Source: Psychroserpens luteus (GTDB taxonomy: Bacteria > Bacteroidota > Bacteroidia > Flavobacteriales > Flavobacteriaceae). From it: a DNA stretch of 64,000 nucleotides. The notes under the pieces are model-generated. The model did not search any database, was not told the DNA's origin, and saw only the letters and a program-made list of their open reading frames with translations. Positions 39,899 through 48,157 of the stretch are shown here, piece after piece. Position 1 is the stretch's first letter. Every line of letters begins with the position of its first letter. A program made the position numbers and the translations under genes. The stretch spans positions 1 through 64,000 of the forward strand of contig NZ_JADILU010000011.1 in assembly GCF_015319355.1 (NCBI RefSeq). The letters are read 5' to 3'.

Positions 39899-41875
39899 AT
39901 GATTATGAAAACACATAAAATAATATTTATCCTGGCGTTAAGTTTAGTTTTCTCTTCAGCTTATGCCCAAAAAGGGAAAATACGACAAGCTTCAAAAGAG
40001 TATGATAACTTAGCATATTTAAAAACTAGTGAGATTCTATTGGAAGTTGCAGAGAAAGGATATACTTCTGTAGATTTACTTCAGAAATTGGCCAACTCCT
40101 TCTATTTCAACAATCAAATGGAGGAAGCAGCGAAGTGGTATGGTGAATTAATGGCTAAGAACGAAAATATAGATGCTGAATATTACTTTAGATACGCACA
40201 AGCATTAAAATCTATAGAGAACTATGAAGAGTCTGACAAATGGATGAAAAAGTTCGCAGATTCAGACCGTAGTGATTTACGAGGACGAGCATTTAGCTCA
40301 ACTGTAGATTACTTAGCTATGATTGATGAAGTAAGTAGAGAGTTTGAGGTCGTGAATTTAGATATTAATACTGAAGTTTCAGATTTTGGAACAACACAAT
40401 ACCAAAACCAATTAATATTTGCATCTTCACGTGGAGGCGGACAGAAATACAAATGGAATGAGCAACCTTACTTAGATCTATTTTCCGCAGAAAAACAAGA
40501 GGATGGTAGTTACGGAAATGTTGAGAAATTAGATGGTGATATCAATTCAAAATTTCATGAGTCTACGGTGGCTTTTACACCAGACGATCAAGTGATGTAT
40601 TTTACAAGAAATAATTATTTCAATAAAAAATACAAGAAGAGTGAAGATGGAACAAACCGTTTAAAATTGTTTAAAGCAACATTAAATGCAGATGGTAAAT
40701 GGGATGATATTGAGTCTGTTCATTTTAATAGTGATGAGTACAGTGTAGCGCATCCAACAGTTAATGTGAAAGGGACGAAATTATATTTTGCATCAGATAT
40801 GGAAGGCACATTAGGCATGTCAGATATCTTTGAAGTAGACATAAATGCAGATGGCTCATTAGGAGATCCTGTAAATTTAGGACCAAACGTAAATACCGAA
40901 GGTCAAGAAACGTTCCCGTTTATTAATTCTGAAGGTGATTTATATATATCATCAAACGGATTTAATGGTTTAGGAGGTTTAGATGTTTTTGTGATTAGAG
41001 ATTTTGAAAACAAATTCGAAGCTCACCAACCAATGGCTTTAGAGAATGTTGGGAGACCTATTAATAGCCCAATGGATGATTTTGCTTATTACGAAAATTT
41101 AGGAACTAAAGAAGGGTTTTTTACATCTAACAGAGAAGGTGGAAAAGGAGATGATGATATTTATAGTTTTATCATTCCAGAATGTGAACAAACTGTTGAA
41201 GGTATCGTAAGAGGTCAAGATATTCAAGGTCCAATTGAAGGAGCTAAAGTGACTTTATTAGATGAAGATAGTAATAAACTCAATCAACAAATAGTAGGTG
41301 TAGAGGGAGCATATAAGTTTGAAAACTTAGAGTGTGAAAAAGAGTATTTGATAAGAATTGAAGCAGATACTTATGCAACAGTAGAAGAACGTTTTACAAC
41401 GCCTAAGAAAAAACAGAAATTAGGGATAAACCCATTGCTAGAAAAAGATGAAGTAGAATTGGAGCCATGTGCAGATTTAGCTAAAATTTTAGATATTCCA
41501 ATTATATACTTTGATTTTGATAAATTCAATATTAGAAGAGATGCAGAGGTAGAGTTACAAAAAGTATTGGCAGTATTAAATAAATATCCAACGATGAATA
41601 TTGATGTTCGTAGTCATACAGATTGTAGAGGAACAGCAGCTTACAATGAACGTTTATCAAATAACAGAGCAAAATCAACGCGTCAATACCTAATTAAAAA
41701 TGGTGTCGCAGCAGATCGTTTAACAGCAAAAGGATATGGAGAGTCTCGATTAGTAAATGATTGTGGGTGTGAGTCAACAGACGATTCTAATTGTAGCGAA
41801 GCAGAACATCAACTCAATAGACGTAGTGAATTTATAGTCACTAGTATCAATGGAGAAAAATGTCCTGATAATTAA
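39899..41875 (+). CDS. PorE-like OmpA family lipoprotein/periplasmic protein
   Basis: The protein has 658 residues. The signal peptide starts at MKTHKIIF (third codon, start probably 39905) and ends SAYAQ. The order is TPR-like helices (about 30-130), a PD40/beta-propeller (about 150-425, ending REGGKGDDDIYSF), a carboxypeptidase regulatory domain (VEGIVRGQDIQGPIEGAKVTL, about 435-505), and a C-terminal OmpA domain (IIYFDFDKFNIRRDAEVEL...VRSHTDCRGTAAYNERLSNNRA) that binds peptidoglycan. This is the PorE architecture of type IX systems. It is the third gene of the adhesin operon and probably anchors the complex to the wall. Confidence 0.92.
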   Translation: MIMKTHKIIFILALSLVFSSAYAQKGKIRQASKEYDNLAYLKTSEILLEVAEKGYTSVDLLQKLANSFYFNNQMEEAAKWYGELMAKNENIDAEYYFRYAQALKSIENYEESDKWMKKFADSDRSDLRGRAFSSTVDYLAMIDEVSREFEVVNLDINTEVSDFGTTQYQNQLIFASSRGGGQKYKWNEQPYLDLFSAEKQEDGSYGNVEKLDGDINSKFHESTVAFTPDDQVMYFTRNNYFNKKYKKSEDGTNRLKLFKATLNADGKWDDIESVHFNSDEYSVAHPTVNVKGTKLYFASDMEGTLGMSDIFEVDINADGSLGDPVNLGPNVNTEGQETFPFINSEGDLYISSNGFNGLGGLDVFVIRDFENKFEAHQPMALENVGRPINSPMDDFAYYENLGTKEGFFTSNREGGKGDDDIYSFIIPECEQTVEGIVRGQDIQGPIEGAKVTLLDEDSNKLNQQIVGVEGAYKFENLECEKEYLIRIEADTYATVEERFTTPKKKQKLGINPLLEKDEVELEPCADLAKILDIPIIYFDFDKFNIRRDAEVELQKVLAVLNKYPTMNIDVRSHTDCRGTAAYNERLSNNRAKSTRQYLIKNGVAADRLTAKGYGESRLVNDCGCESTDDSNCSEAEHQLNRRSEFIVTSINGEKCPDN

Positions 41876-41907
41876 ACCAGACATTTGAATCTTATTAAAT
41901 AATAGTT

Positions 41908-41937
41908 AAAAGCTGTCTTTTTTAAGGCAGCTTTTTT
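41908..41937 (+). terminator. Intrinsic terminator of the adhesin operon
   Basis: AAAAGCTGTCTT pairs with AAGGCAGCTTTT (one G-T pair) and runs into T. Confidence 0.88.
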
Positions 41938-41981
41938 ATTTGTGATGGTTTTATGAAATTTAGTTGTTATTTTTGTTAGCT

Positions 41982-42506
41982 ATGATAGAAGAACACGTAA
42001 TTCTTGTTAATGAAAACGATGAGCAAGTTGGTACAATGCCAAAAATGGAAGCTCATGAGAAAGCACTTTTACATCGTGCATTTTCTGTGTTTATATTTAA
42101 TGATCAAAATGAATTGATGCTGCAACAACGCGCTAAACACAAATATCATTCGCCTTTATTATGGACGAACACATGTTGTAGTCATCAAAGAGTAGGTGAA
42201 AACAATTTACAAGCAGGAAAACGTCGTTTAATGGAAGAAATGGGCTTTGTTGTTGATTTAAAAGATACCATATCATTTATCTATAAAGCACCTTTTGATA
42301 ATGGTTTAACCGAACATGAATATGATCATGTCTTGGTAGGTCATTTTAATGATGAGCCAATCATTAATCCAGATGAAGTTGAAGCCTGGAAATGGATGCC
42401 TCTAGAAAACGTAAAGGTAGATATTGAATTACACCCAGAACTCTATACAGAATGGTTTAAAATCATTTTTGACAAGTTTTACGAACACATAAACATCGCA
42501 AAATAA
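41982..42506 (+). CDS. idi: Isopentenyl-diphosphate delta-isomerase, type I
   Basis: The 174-residue Nudix-fold enzyme interconverts IPP and DMAPP for isoprenoid synthesis. Motifs include LHRAFSVFIFNDQNELMLQQRA, the catalytic cysteine segment WTNTCCSHQR with metal-binding His, RRLMEEMGF (Nudix helix with Glu ligands) and EHEYDHVLVG. The frame opens at 41964, but MIEEHVILVNENDEQVG is the conserved N-terminus, so I use 41982. It overlaps the next gene by one base (TAATG). Confidence 0.95.
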   Translation: MIEEHVILVNENDEQVGTMPKMEAHEKALLHRAFSVFIFNDQNELMLQQRAKHKYHSPLLWTNTCCSHQRVGENNLQAGKRRLMEEMGFVVDLKDTISFIYKAPFDNGLTEHEYDHVLVGHFNDEPIINPDEVEAWKWMPLENVKVDIELHPELYTEWFKIIFDKFYEHINIAK

Positions 42507-42916
42507 TGAGAGTTACAGTAAGTAGAAAAGCACATTTTAATGCAGCACATCGCTTATATCGTAAAGATTGGAGCTTTGAGAAAAATGATGAAATCTTCGG
42601 AAAATGTAACAATCCAAACTACCATGGTCATAATTATGATCTTATCGTTAGTGTCACAGGAGAAATAGATCAAGAAACCGGATACGTTATTGATATGAAA
42701 GTATTAAAAGATATTATCAAATCTGAAATTGAAGATGCTTTTGATCATAAAAATCTTAATGTTGAGGTCCCAGAATTTAAAAACCTAAACCCAACTGCCG
42801 AAAATATTGTCGTGGTTATCTATAACAAAATTAGGCCTAAATTAAGAGCTAATTTAGATATAGAAGTCACACTTTATGAAACTCCTCGTAACTTTGTAAG
42901 CTATTCAGGACAATGA
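42506..42916 (+). CDS. queD: 6-pyruvoyl tetrahydropterin synthase / QueD-like
   Basis: The protein has 136 residues. Zn2+ ligand histidines are in KAHFNAAHRLY (H11, H16) and NYHGHNYDL. The catalytic cysteine is in FGKCNNPNYHGHNY, and the C-terminal NLNPTAENIVVVIYNKI carries the conserved Glu. The family either makes 6-carboxytetrahydropterin for queuosine or acts in tetrahydropterin synthesis. No other que genes are adjacent, so the choice is not settled. It overlaps manA by 4 bp (ATGA). Confidence 0.85.
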   Translation: MRVTVSRKAHFNAAHRLYRKDWSFEKNDEIFGKCNNPNYHGHNYDLIVSVTGEIDQETGYVIDMKVLKDIIKSEIEDAFDHKNLNVEVPEFKNLNPTAENIVVVIYNKIRPKLRANLDIEVTLYETPRNFVSYSGQ

Positions 42917-43884
42917 AAAATATAAGCTATCCATTAAAATTCAATCCTATTTTAAAAGATAAAATTTGGGGCGGACAAAAACTAAAATCATTACTAAATA
43001 AAGATTCTAACTTGCCAAACGTTGGAGAAAGTTGGGAGATTAGTGATGTAGAAGGAGACACTTCAATAGTTTCTAATGGAAACTTAAAAGGACAGACTTT
43101 AAAACAACTCCTAGACGAATATAAAGCAGATCTTATAGGTGAAAAGAATTATAATATCTTCGGAAATAAATTCCCATTGCTTATAAAATTCATTGATGCA
43201 AAACAAGATTTGTCTATTCAATTGCATCCAAATGATGAGTTAGCAGCAAAGCGTCATAATTCCTTCGGAAAAACAGAAATGTGGTACGTCATGCAAGCAG
43301 ATGATGATTCTAATTTGATTGTAGGTTTCAATCAAGACATGACACCAGAAAAATACCTAAAACACCTCGAAGATAAAACCTTAACTGAAATTCTAAATTT
43401 CGATAAAGTTAAAACTGGAGATACTTATTTTATAGAAGTTGGTCGCGTTCATGCTATTGGAGCAGGAGTGATGCTTGCCGAAATTCAACAAACAAGTGAT
43501 ATCACATATAGAGTTTATGATTGGGGTCGTGTTGATGATAATGGTAACGAGAGAGAGTTACATAATGATTTAGCCATTGATGCTTTTGATTTTGATATGC
43601 CTGAAAATTTTAGAGTTCAATATCAAAAAGAGAAAAATAAGTCAAACGACATGGTGAGTTGTCCTTATTTTACAACTAATTATCTACATATTACAGAACC
43701 AATATTAAAAACAAATACTAAAGATTCATTCTTTATTTATCTGTGTGTTGAAGGCGAAGCCTTGATTGAAACGGAAACAACATCAGAATTTATTAAGCAA
43801 GGAGAGACCGTTTTACTTCCTGCAGCTATAGAAACGTATAAAATAACGTCTACTAATGCAAAACTATTAGAAGTTTATGTTTAA
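42913..43884 (+). CDS. manA: Mannose-6-phosphate isomerase, class I
   Basis: The protein has 323 residues. KDKIWGGQKL and GESWEISDVEGDTSIV at the N-terminus, the metal site LSIQLHPNDELAAKRH and FGKTEMWYVM, and VHAIGAGVMLAEIQQTSDITYRVYDWGR are all class I PMI motifs. It converts fructose-6-P to mannose-6-P for glycan and GDP-mannose synthesis. The start overlaps the stop of the QueD-like gene. The three genes idi-queD-manA form a tight operon with no gaps. Confidence 0.95.
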   Translation: MKNISYPLKFNPILKDKIWGGQKLKSLLNKDSNLPNVGESWEISDVEGDTSIVSNGNLKGQTLKQLLDEYKADLIGEKNYNIFGNKFPLLIKFIDAKQDLSIQLHPNDELAAKRHNSFGKTEMWYVMQADDDSNLIVGFNQDMTPEKYLKHLEDKTLTEILNFDKVKTGDTYFIEVGRVHAIGAGVMLAEIQQTSDITYRVYDWGRVDDNGNERELHNDLAIDAFDFDMPENFRVQYQKEKNKSNDMVSCPYFTTNYLHITEPILKTNTKDSFFIYLCVEGEALIETETTSEFIKQGETVLLPAAIETYKITSTNAKLLEVYV

Positions 43885-43917
43885 TTTTGCAGCAAATTAA
43901 TATATAAGATTAAGATT

Positions 43918-44187
43918 ATGGCAAATATTAGAGACCTTAAAAAAGACATAAATTTTGTTTTAGGTGATATTATTGAAGCAGTTTATGTTTGGGAATACGC
44001 AAATACAGACAAAGACACTAAAAAGAGTGAAGCAATTATTGATGAAGCTATCGAGACTTTTGATGGTTTAATTACAAGAGTAAATGATAGAAGTGCAGAA
44101 GATAAAAAAGCTCACTTTAAAGCGATAAATAGCGATCTTGAAACAAAAGGAAGAGCGTTAATCGAAAAATTGAATAAATTAAGCTAA
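43918..44187 (+). CDS. Conserved hypothetical helical protein
   Basis: The 89-residue, almost wholly alpha-helical and acidic protein runs from MANIRDLKKDINFVLGDIIE to the C-terminal ETKGRALIEKLNKLS. It has no signal peptide, membrane helix or known catalytic motif. I recognise it only as a type of small conserved flavobacterial protein. It lies 33 bp after manA, with a possible TAATTTTG -7 box at the end of manA (about 43882-43889), so it may have its own promoter. Function is unknown. Confidence 0.75.
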   Translation: MANIRDLKKDINFVLGDIIEAVYVWEYANTDKDTKKSEAIIDEAIETFDGLITRVNDRSAEDKKAHFKAINSDLETKGRALIEKLNKLS

Positions 44188-44203
44188 TTTTTTCAAAAAG
44201 TGC

Positions 44204-44233
44204 TTGCAAATTAAAATAGCAATATTATATTTG
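44204..44233 (+). promoter_or_regulatory. Promoter of the second tRNA-Thr
   Basis: TTG (44204-44206) and TATATTTG (44226-44233) are 19 bp apart. The start is expected just before the tRNA at 44247. Confidence 0.75.
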
Positions 44234-44246
44234 CCGACGCTTAAAA

Positions 44247-44320
44247 GCCGATGTAGCTCAGCTGGCTAGAGCAGCTGATTTGTAATCAGCAGGTCGTGGG
44301 TTCGAGTCCCTCCATCGGCT
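44247..44320 (+). tRNA. tRNA-Thr (anticodon TGT), second copy
   Basis: The 74-nt cloverleaf is identical to 14662-14735, including the two bases before and five after. It has its own promoter and terminator. Confidence 0.97.
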
Positions 44321-44332
44321 CTAAATTTATAG

Positions 44333-44365
44333 AAAGTCCTAATCATTTTGATTGGGACTTTTTTT
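44333..44365 (+). terminator. Intrinsic terminator after tRNA-Thr
   Basis: AAAGTCCTAATC pairs with GATTGGGACTTT (one G-T pair) followed by T7. Confidence 0.9.
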
Positions 44366-44394
44366 GTCTTCCTTATTTTATAAAATAGGACAAT

Positions 44395-44565
44395 TTAATT
44401 CTCCTCCTTTTGAAGGAGGAGTGAATTCGCTCTCAGTAAAGAGAGTGAAGAAGAGGTGGTTATTAAAATTATAAATGAATAATTTGAAAACACATAACCC
44501 TTCCGTCCTTTGGACACCTTCCCTTCAAAAGGGAAGGACCTAAACATTTAAACTTTTGAATTATT
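44395..44565. repeat. Interspersed palindromic repeat region
   Basis: TCCTCCTTTTGAAGGAGGA (from 44400) is a palindrome. Further on, CCTTCCCTTCAAAAGGGAAGG (about 44517-44537) is a second one, preceded by CCTTCCGTCCTTTGG. Similar sequence (CCTTCCTCacaaaaGGAGGAAGG) occurs at 57079-57107. These look like a dispersed repeat family of flavobacterial intergenic regions. No ORF is present. Confidence 0.6.
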
Positions 44566-44585
44566 AAGATAAGAAAACATATTTT

Positions 44586-44634
44586 GCTAAAGGCTAAAGG
44601 CTAAAGGCTAAAGGCTAAAGGCTAAAGGCTAAAC
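44586..44634. repeat. Heptamer tandem repeat GCTAAAG
   Basis: There are six perfect GCTAAAG units followed by GCTAAAC. The array runs directly into the TAG stop (44634-44636, minus strand) of the lipoprotein gene, so slippage could touch its 3' end. Confidence 0.9.
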
Positions 44635-45326
44635 TAAAGATTATTTCGTTCGTCAATAGATTCTTTTAATTGAAGTCCGTATTTTGAAGCTTTCACATCG
44701 TCTGTTAAAGCTTTATAAATTTCCTCTAAAAATTTGACGCTTGTGTTAGGTATTTCGCTAATTGCTAAATATGGAGATACTTCACTGTCTGGATGATTTA
44801 CAGCAAAGTTAATCGTGTACAAGTATTTACGCTTAATGAGCTTATTGTAGTTGTCTTCAAAAGAGACAGTAGTATCATTTGCTTTACTTGCTTCTAAGCT
44901 TTCTTGAATGAGTTCTAAGTTTTTATTGCTAAACTTAGACATCATTAATAAATATTCTTCCAAGGTTTCTTGCTGTTTAGAACCTTTTATTTTAGCATCG
45001 TAATTAAAGTTTTTTAATGTTGAATTGATTTCTGTAATTCCTTTGTCTGCAAAAAAGACAACGGTTCCTTCATCATTATCGTTTTTATCGAGTTTTAAGA
45101 AGAGCATTTCAGGTTCTGGAAGTTCGGTATGTAATTCGAAAATAGAACTCCCATTAAGTTCTAATGAATCTATGGTTTCCATATCCATATTATCGTTTTG
45201 TCTTTGAAGATAAACGGTTCCTTTTTTTAATCCTTTTACTTGTCCTTTAAGCGTAAAATCGTGAGTTTTCTCGTTTCCGCAGGAAAAAAATAAAAGGACT
45301 ATAAATACAACAATAATTTGCTTCAT
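44634..45326 (-). CDS. DUF4369-type lipoprotein
   Basis: The 230-residue protein has a lipoprotein signal MKQIIVVFIVLLFFSC (Cys16 is the lipid site). The DUF4369 beta-sandwich follows (FTLKGQVKGLKKGTVYLQRQ, about 24-43; PEPEMLFLKLDKND; FFADKGITEINSTL). A helical second half follows to the C-terminus. In Bacteroidota this domain often precedes a thioredoxin-like domain, which is absent here. It is probably in the outer membrane or periplasm with unknown role. Confidence 0.8.
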   Translation of the reverse strand: MKQIIVVFIVLLFFSCGNEKTHDFTLKGQVKGLKKGTVYLQRQNDNMDMETIDSLELNGSSIFELHTELPEPEMLFLKLDKNDNDEGTVVFFADKGITEINSTLKNFNYDAKIKGSKQQETLEEYLLMMSKFSNKNLELIQESLEASKANDTTVSFEDNYNKLIKRKYLYTINFAVNHPDSEVSPYLAISEIPNTSVKFLEEIYKALTDDVKASKYGLQLKESIDERNNL

Positions 45327-45374
45327 CTTATAAGTTTTAAGGTGCGCAAATATCTTATAAAATTTATAGAAATA

Positions 45375-46685
45375 CTAACTCACAGCTGCCAATTCCATTA
45401 AAATTGTACAACCAATGGCAGCAATGGTACCAATAGCGTAACCAAATACAGCAAGAAGTACACCAACCGTTGCTAACGACGGATGAAAAGCAGAAGCCAC
45501 AATAGGTGCAGAGGCTGCTCCACCAACATTAGCTTGACTACCTACAGCTAAGTAGAAGTAAGGTGCTTTTATGAGTTTTGCAACGCCAATAAGAAGTAAT
45601 GCATGAATACTCATCCAGACAATACCAATAGCAATGAGGCCGAAATTATCAAAAATGAGCGTTAAATCCATTTTCATACCAATAGTAGCAACGAGAATGT
45701 AGATAAATACACTACCAAATTTACTCGCTCCCGCACCTTCATAATTTTTAGCTTTAGTATAAGAGAGTAAAATAGCAATGAGTGTTGCAATACTTATCAT
45801 CCAGAAAAATGAAGAACCTAAAAAGGTAAAAATATTTCTAATAGTTAGATTTTCAATGTCTGCTACTATACCGTCAAAATAAGGCGCTAAGAAACTAGAA
45901 GCTAGATGTGCCATGCCTACTGCACCAAATGCAATAGCACCAATGATCATGATATCTGTAAGTGATGGGTTTCTTTTTACTTTTTCTGAAAACGTAGATA
46001 CCTTTTCTTTTAATTCTTCAATAGATGATGTATCTGCTTTTAACCATTTATTGATGCGATCTCGTTTACCAATACCTATTAAAATAATAGCCATCCATAT
46101 GTTAGCAACAACGATATCAACAAATACCATTGCGCCATATTTTGCTTGGTTATATTCATAAATTTCTAGCATAGCAGTTTGATTTGCTCCACCACCAATC
46201 CAGCTTCCAGCTAAGGTTGATAAACCTCTCCAAACAGCATCTGTACCAACACCTCCAACTGCTTCTGGATAGATTGCAGCAATTAATAAAATAGCGATTG
46301 GTCCTCCAATGACAATGCCCACTGTACCTGTAAAGAACATAACGAGTGCTTTCCATCCTAAATTGAATACTGCTTTTAAATCTATGCTTAATGTCATTAA
46401 AACTAAAGCTGCAGGCAGTAAGTAGCGACTTGCTATGTAGTATAGGCTTGAGCTACCTTCGGTTTCAACTCCGGTTTCTGAAACAGATGTCCACTCTGGT
46501 GATATCAACCCAACTGTTGTTAATAAAGCAGGAATCATATAAGCCATAAATAATCCAGGTACAACTTTATAGAATTTTGGCCAAAATCCGGTTTCAATAG
46601 ATTCTGTATAAAATACAAAACCCAAAGAGAGCATTAAAAGACCAAAAACAATAGTGTCATTTGTAAAAAGTGGTGTTGTGTCCAT
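45375..46685 (-). CDS. DUF819 family membrane protein
   Basis: The 436-residue protein has about 10-12 membrane helices. GSWIGGGANQTAMLEI and the C-terminal VGSQANVGGAASAPIVASAFHPSLATVGVLLAVFGYAIGT are DUF819 signatures. Such glycine-rich re-entrant-like motifs occur in inner-membrane transporters. The substrate is unknown. The gene is alone on the minus strand, between the lipoprotein gene and the SPFH operon terminator. Confidence 0.88.
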   Translation of the reverse strand: MDTTPLFTNDTIVFGLLMLSLGFVFYTESIETGFWPKFYKVVPGLFMAYMIPALLTTVGLISPEWTSVSETGVETEGSSSLYYIASRYLLPAALVLMTLSIDLKAVFNLGWKALVMFFTGTVGIVIGGPIAILLIAAIYPEAVGGVGTDAVWRGLSTLAGSWIGGGANQTAMLEIYEYNQAKYGAMVFVDIVVANIWMAIILIGIGKRDRINKWLKADTSSIEELKEKVSTFSEKVKRNPSLTDIMIIGAIAFGAVGMAHLASSFLAPYFDGIVADIENLTIRNIFTFLGSSFFWMISIATLIAILLSYTKAKNYEGAGASKFGSVFIYILVATIGMKMDLTLIFDNFGLIAIGIVWMSIHALLLIGVAKLIKAPYFYLAVGSQANVGGAASAPIVASAFHPSLATVGVLLAVFGYAIGTIAAIGCTILMELAAVS

Positions 46686-46730
46686 ATTAAGATTTTAATT
46701 GCATTGCAAAATACCAAAATTAAACTGCAT

Positions 46731-46761
46731 AAAAAAAGCGATTCAATTAAGAGTCGCTTTT
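46731..46761 (-). terminator. Terminator of the SPFH-RHH operon
   Basis: Read on the minus strand, AAAAGCGACTC pairs with GATTCGCTTTT (one mismatch) and runs into a T tract. The right arm overlaps the last codons and stop of the RHH gene. Confidence 0.8.
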
Positions 46762-46935
46762 GTTATCATCATTAGTTTTTTTTGGCTTAGGCATTCTATT
46801 TTGTTCTTTAAGATATTGCATGAGCATCCATTCAATTTGTCCGTTGGTACTTCTAAACTCATCAGAAGCCCATTTCTCAATTGCTTTAATCATATCTTCA
46901 TTGATACGTAATGCGAATGCTTTTTTCTTAGCCAT
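46747..46935 (-). CDS. Arc-type ribbon-helix-helix protein
   Basis: The 62-residue protein has KKKAFALRINEDMIKAIEKWA, the beta strand and first helix of a ribbon-helix-helix fold. FRSTNGQIEWMLMQYLKEQN supplies the second helix, and the tail is charged and disordered. RHH proteins dimerise and bind tandem operator boxes. It is the last gene of the SPFH operon and a likely autoregulator, given the 11-bp-spaced boxes at 48076-48094. A link to a toxin-antitoxin system is possible but no toxin is adjacent. Confidence 0.82.
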   Translation of the reverse strand: MAKKKAFALRINEDMIKAIEKWASDEFRSTNGQIEWMLMQYLKEQNRMPKPKKTNDDNKSDS

Positions 46936-47000
46936 TTTATTTTTTTACAAAGGTTTCAATTTCAGAAACTAGTTCTGTTGGTTTTCAAATGTAATAATTA

Positions 47001-47183
47001 TTAGTTTTTGGATTTTTCGTCTTTAAAAATCACTAATGCTAGTATAACTCCTATTATAGATCCTATTGCAGTACCATAAACAATTCCCATAGCAACATCT
47101 CCAATAATTGCACCTATTGTAGTTCCAAAACTACTGCCAAATGCGACACCAAGTGCAATACTATAAGTTTGTTTTTTGTTCAT
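47001..47183 (-). CDS. Small glycine-zipper membrane protein
   Basis: The 60-residue protein has two hydrophobic stretches (about 8-28 and 31-53) packed with small residues in zipper spacing (GVAFGSSFGTTIGAIIGDVAMG, GTAIGSIIG). It ends in a charged KDEKSKN tail. Such proteins oligomerise in membranes. It starts one base after the SPFH gene's stop, so the two are translationally coupled, suggesting it joins the SPFH assembly. Function is unknown. Confidence 0.72.
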   Translation of the reverse strand: MNKKQTYSIALGVAFGSSFGTTIGAIIGDVAMGIVYGTAIGSIIGVILALVIFKDEKSKN

Positions 47184-47184
47184 T

Positions 47185-48045
47185 TTAATGATTTAAAGTT
47201 CCTGTGTTTAATACAGGTGATGCATCTTTATCTCCACAAAGTATCACCATTAAATTACTTACCATAGCAGCTTTACGCTCACCATCTAATTCTATAATTT
47301 GCTTTTTTTCTAACTGCTCAATTGCCATTTCAACCATGCTTACTGCACCTTCCACTATTTTATGACGTGCAGCAACAATTGCTGTTGCTTGTTGACGTTT
47401 TAACATTGCATTTGCAATTTCTTGTGCATATGCTAGATAACCAATACGAGCTTCTAGAACTTCAATACCTGCAATAGATAAACGTTCATCTATTTCTTTT
47501 TCTAAAGCTATACTCACTTCGTTGACACTTGATCTTAAGGTGATATCTTCATCAAGACCTTCATCTGCAAAATTGTCATAAGGGTACATGCTTGCTAGTT
47601 TTCTAACAGCAGCATCAGTTTGTACTCTAACAAAGTTTTCAAAAACGTCTACATCAAACGCAGCTTTATAAGTGTCTTGGACTCTCCAAACTAAAATGGT
47701 GCTAATCATAATCGGGTTACCAAGTTTGTCATTTACTTTTAAACGCTCGCTATCAAAATTTCTAGCACGTAGAGAGATTTTCTTTTTTGTATAAAAAGGG
47801 TTTACCCAATAAAATCCGTTTTTCTTAACTGTCCCTATATACTTACCAAAGAGTAGTAATACTCGAGATCCGTTAGGCTGTACCATTATAAATCCTGGAG
47901 CTATAAAGATAGCAACTGGGATAATAACTATAAATTCTGGATTTTTATTAGCTATAGCAGCTACAATTGATCCAAAAAATAATATTAGGAAAACAAGTAG
48001 CATTAGATATCCATTTGCTGGGACAATGATTTTTTCTTCTTTCAT
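47185..48045 (-). CDS. SPFH (stomatin/prohibitin) domain membrane protein
   Basis: The protein has 286 residues. Two N-terminal hydrophobic segments (about 11-30 and 37-51) anchor it. The SPFH domain follows (NGFYWVNPFYTKKKISLRARNFDSERLKVNDKLGNPI to about 170), then helices rich in A/E (about 190-245). SPFH proteins form large ring cages that organise inner-membrane domains and proteases. No NfeD or protease gene is adjacent. Instead a glycine-zipper and an RHH gene follow in the same operon. Confidence 0.9.
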   Translation of the reverse strand: MKEEKIIVPANGYLMLLVFLILFFGSIVAAIANKNPEFIVIIPVAIFIAPGFIMVQPNGSRVLLLFGKYIGTVKKNGFYWVNPFYTKKKISLRARNFDSERLKVNDKLGNPIMISTILVWRVQDTYKAAFDVDVFENFVRVQTDAAVRKLASMYPYDNFADEGLDEDITLRSSVNEVSIALEKEIDERLSIAGIEVLEARIGYLAYAQEIANAMLKRQQATAIVAARHKIVEGAVSMVEMAIEQLEKKQIIELDGERKAAMVSNLMVILCGDKDASPVLNTGTLNH

Positions 48046-48075
48046 GGTTTGATGTTTTGGTTAGATAATTCAATA

Positions 48076-48094
48076 TGATATTATATTGATATCA
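48076..48094. promoter_or_regulatory. Candidate RHH operator
   Basis: TGATATTA (48076-48083) and TGATATCA (48087-48094) are direct boxes with starts 11 bp apart, one helical turn, as ribbon-helix-helix dimers prefer. They overlap the -7 box and the expected start of the SPFH operon, fitting autorepression by the 46747-46935 protein. Confidence 0.5.
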
Positions 48095-48124
48095 AATTTA
48101 CATCAAACATTTTTATCTACCAAA
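48093..48124 (-). promoter_or_regulatory. Promoter of the SPFH operon
   Basis: On the minus strand TTTG (48124-48121) and TAAATTTG (48100-48093) are 20 bp apart. Its -33 end lies 8 bp from the divergent sigma-54 promoter. Confidence 0.65.
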
Positions 48125-48131
48125 TAGAGTT

Positions 48132-48147
48132 TGGCACGCCATTTGCT
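48132..48147 (+). promoter_or_regulatory. Sigma-54 (RpoN) promoter
   Basis: TGGCACGCCATTTGCT matches the -24/-12 consensus TGGCACG-N4-TTGCW completely, with exactly 10 bp between the GG and GC dinucleotides. The start is expected near 48158. No protein gene lies downstream before a terminator. Confidence 0.75.
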
Positions 48148-48157
48148 TTATACATAT

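Noticed and set aside
46747-46935. Antitoxin of a toxin-antitoxin pair
   Set aside because: The RHH fold is compatible, but its partner in the operon is a glycine-zipper protein and an SPFH protein, with no recognisable toxin; autoregulator is the simpler reading.
46699-46972. Two plus-strand 70-codon ORFs
   Set aside because: They are antisense to the RHH gene and its terminator, and are hydrophobic translations of its complement.
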